A stretch of DNA of 5,327 nt from an uncultured Acidobacteriota bacterium (lineage in GTDB: Bacteria; Acidobacteriota; Terriglobia; Terriglobales; Acidobacteriaceae): the NCBI GenBank assembly GCA_903832475.1, contig CAILBQ010000561.1, positions 1 through 5,327 on the forward strand, given 5' to 3'. Positions within the stretch are counted from its first letter, which is position 1; every line of letters starts with the position of its first letter. The notes below the pieces were generated by a model, which was not told the DNA's origin, searched no databases, and saw only the letters and a list, made by a program, of their open reading frames with translations. Positions 4,950-5,327 of this stretch are shown here, in pieces. Both the position numbers and the translations under genes were made by a program.

Positions 4950-5327
4950 ATGCGTATTTTCGTTACGGGAGCTACAGGATTTATTGGCACGGAACTAGTG
5001 AAGGAATTGATCGAGGCAGGACATCAGGTGCGAGGACTGACGCGCAGCGATGCTGGCGCGGAGCAGCTGAAGGCGGCTGGGGCCGAGGTGCATCACGGCA
5101 ACCTGCAGGACCTGGAGAGCCTGCGCAGCGGAGCAGCCGGGATGGATGTCGTGGTGAACCTGGCGTTCAGCCACGATGACATGTCCAAATTTGCGGAGAA
5201 CGCGAAGGACGAGATTCAGGCAATCGAGGCGCTGGGATCGGTGATGGCGCCAGGAAAGCTGCTGGTGGTCACTTCGGGTATCGGAATCACAGCCGGTGAG
5301 CCAGGCCAGATTCGCAAAGAGACGGAC
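4950..5327 (+). CDS. NAD(P)-binding extended/atypical SDR (NAD-dependent epimerase/dehydratase family), N-terminal part cut by window edge
   Basis: The first 126 codons are visible and the frame is open to the right edge. The protein begins MRIFVTGATGFIGTELVKEL, a textbook GxxGxxG dinucleotide-binding motif (Gly7, Gly10, Gly13) on the first beta strand of a Rossmann fold. It continues with AGHQVRGLTRSDAGAEQLKAAGAEVHHGNLQDLESL, seen here in order at about residues 24-60, where Arg29 and Arg32 near the end of strand 2 hint at NADP preference. VVVNLAFSHD (about 67-76) and LLVVTSG (about 103-109) follow. The overall style matches the atypical SDR group that contains yeast YLL056C-like proteins, which are uncharacterised oxidoreductases. 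The catalytic Tyr-x-x-x-Lys lies beyond the edge, so activity cannot be judged. Divergence from the TetR gene across twin operators indicates that this gene is a main repressor target. Confidence 0.9.
   Translation, partial: MRIFVTGATGFIGTELVKELIEAGHQVRGLTRSDAGAEQLKAAGAEVHHGNLQDLESLRSGAAGMDVVVNLAFSHDDMSKFAENAKDEIQAIEALGSVMAPGKLLVVTSGIGITAGEPGQIRKETD

Noticed and set aside
4391..5179. Plus-strand open frame of 262 codons running through the TetR gene, the operators and into the SDR
   Set aside because: It crosses the divergent control region and overlaps two well-supported genes in other frames; its translation has no recognisable domain.

Overview
The window comes from a GC-rich bacterial chromosome with mixed gene orientation. 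Gene content (a PocR-domain AraC regulator, a SbtR-like TetR regulator and several dehydrogenases) and composition suit a soil heterotroph. My best guess is an acidobacterium, but this is an impression from protein style and not a demonstrated assignment. No rRNA, tRNA, CRISPR array, insertion sequence or phage gene was seen. Every gene looks intact except the two cut by the window edges.

Left part, + strand (1-3421): the tail of a classical short-chain dehydrogenase; a 215-base gap with a possible promoter; a large one-component regulator (PocR sensory domain, degenerate GGDEF-like middle, C-terminal AraC DNA-binding domain; best start 440); and, 33 bases later, a zinc-dependent medium-chain dehydrogenase of the sorbitol/threonine dehydrogenase type. 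Two different dehydrogenases around a small-molecule-sensing activator suggest a catabolic locus for a polyol, sugar or diol, with the regulator responding to the substrate or an intermediate. The exact substrate cannot be read from the sequence.

Middle (3422-3558): a short convergent gap holding a 9-bp hairpin, possibly a weak terminator.

Right part (3559-5327): a TetR-family repressor and, downstream of it on the minus strand, a RimJ/RimL-like GNAT acetyltransferase. They are divergent from an NAD(P)-binding extended/atypical SDR that runs off the right edge. The divergent control region carries two copies of one perfect 15-bp inverted repeat, CGGGGA-N3-TCCCCG, whose starts are exactly 30 bp apart. 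These are very probably the TetR operators, and one overlaps the most upstream possible TetR start codon. The likely logic is an inducer-released TetR repressing its own gene (with the acetyltransferase) and the divergent SDR, as in small detoxification modules. The operator pair is the clearest non-coding signal in the window. I did not find convincing evidence for a wholly new kind of system.
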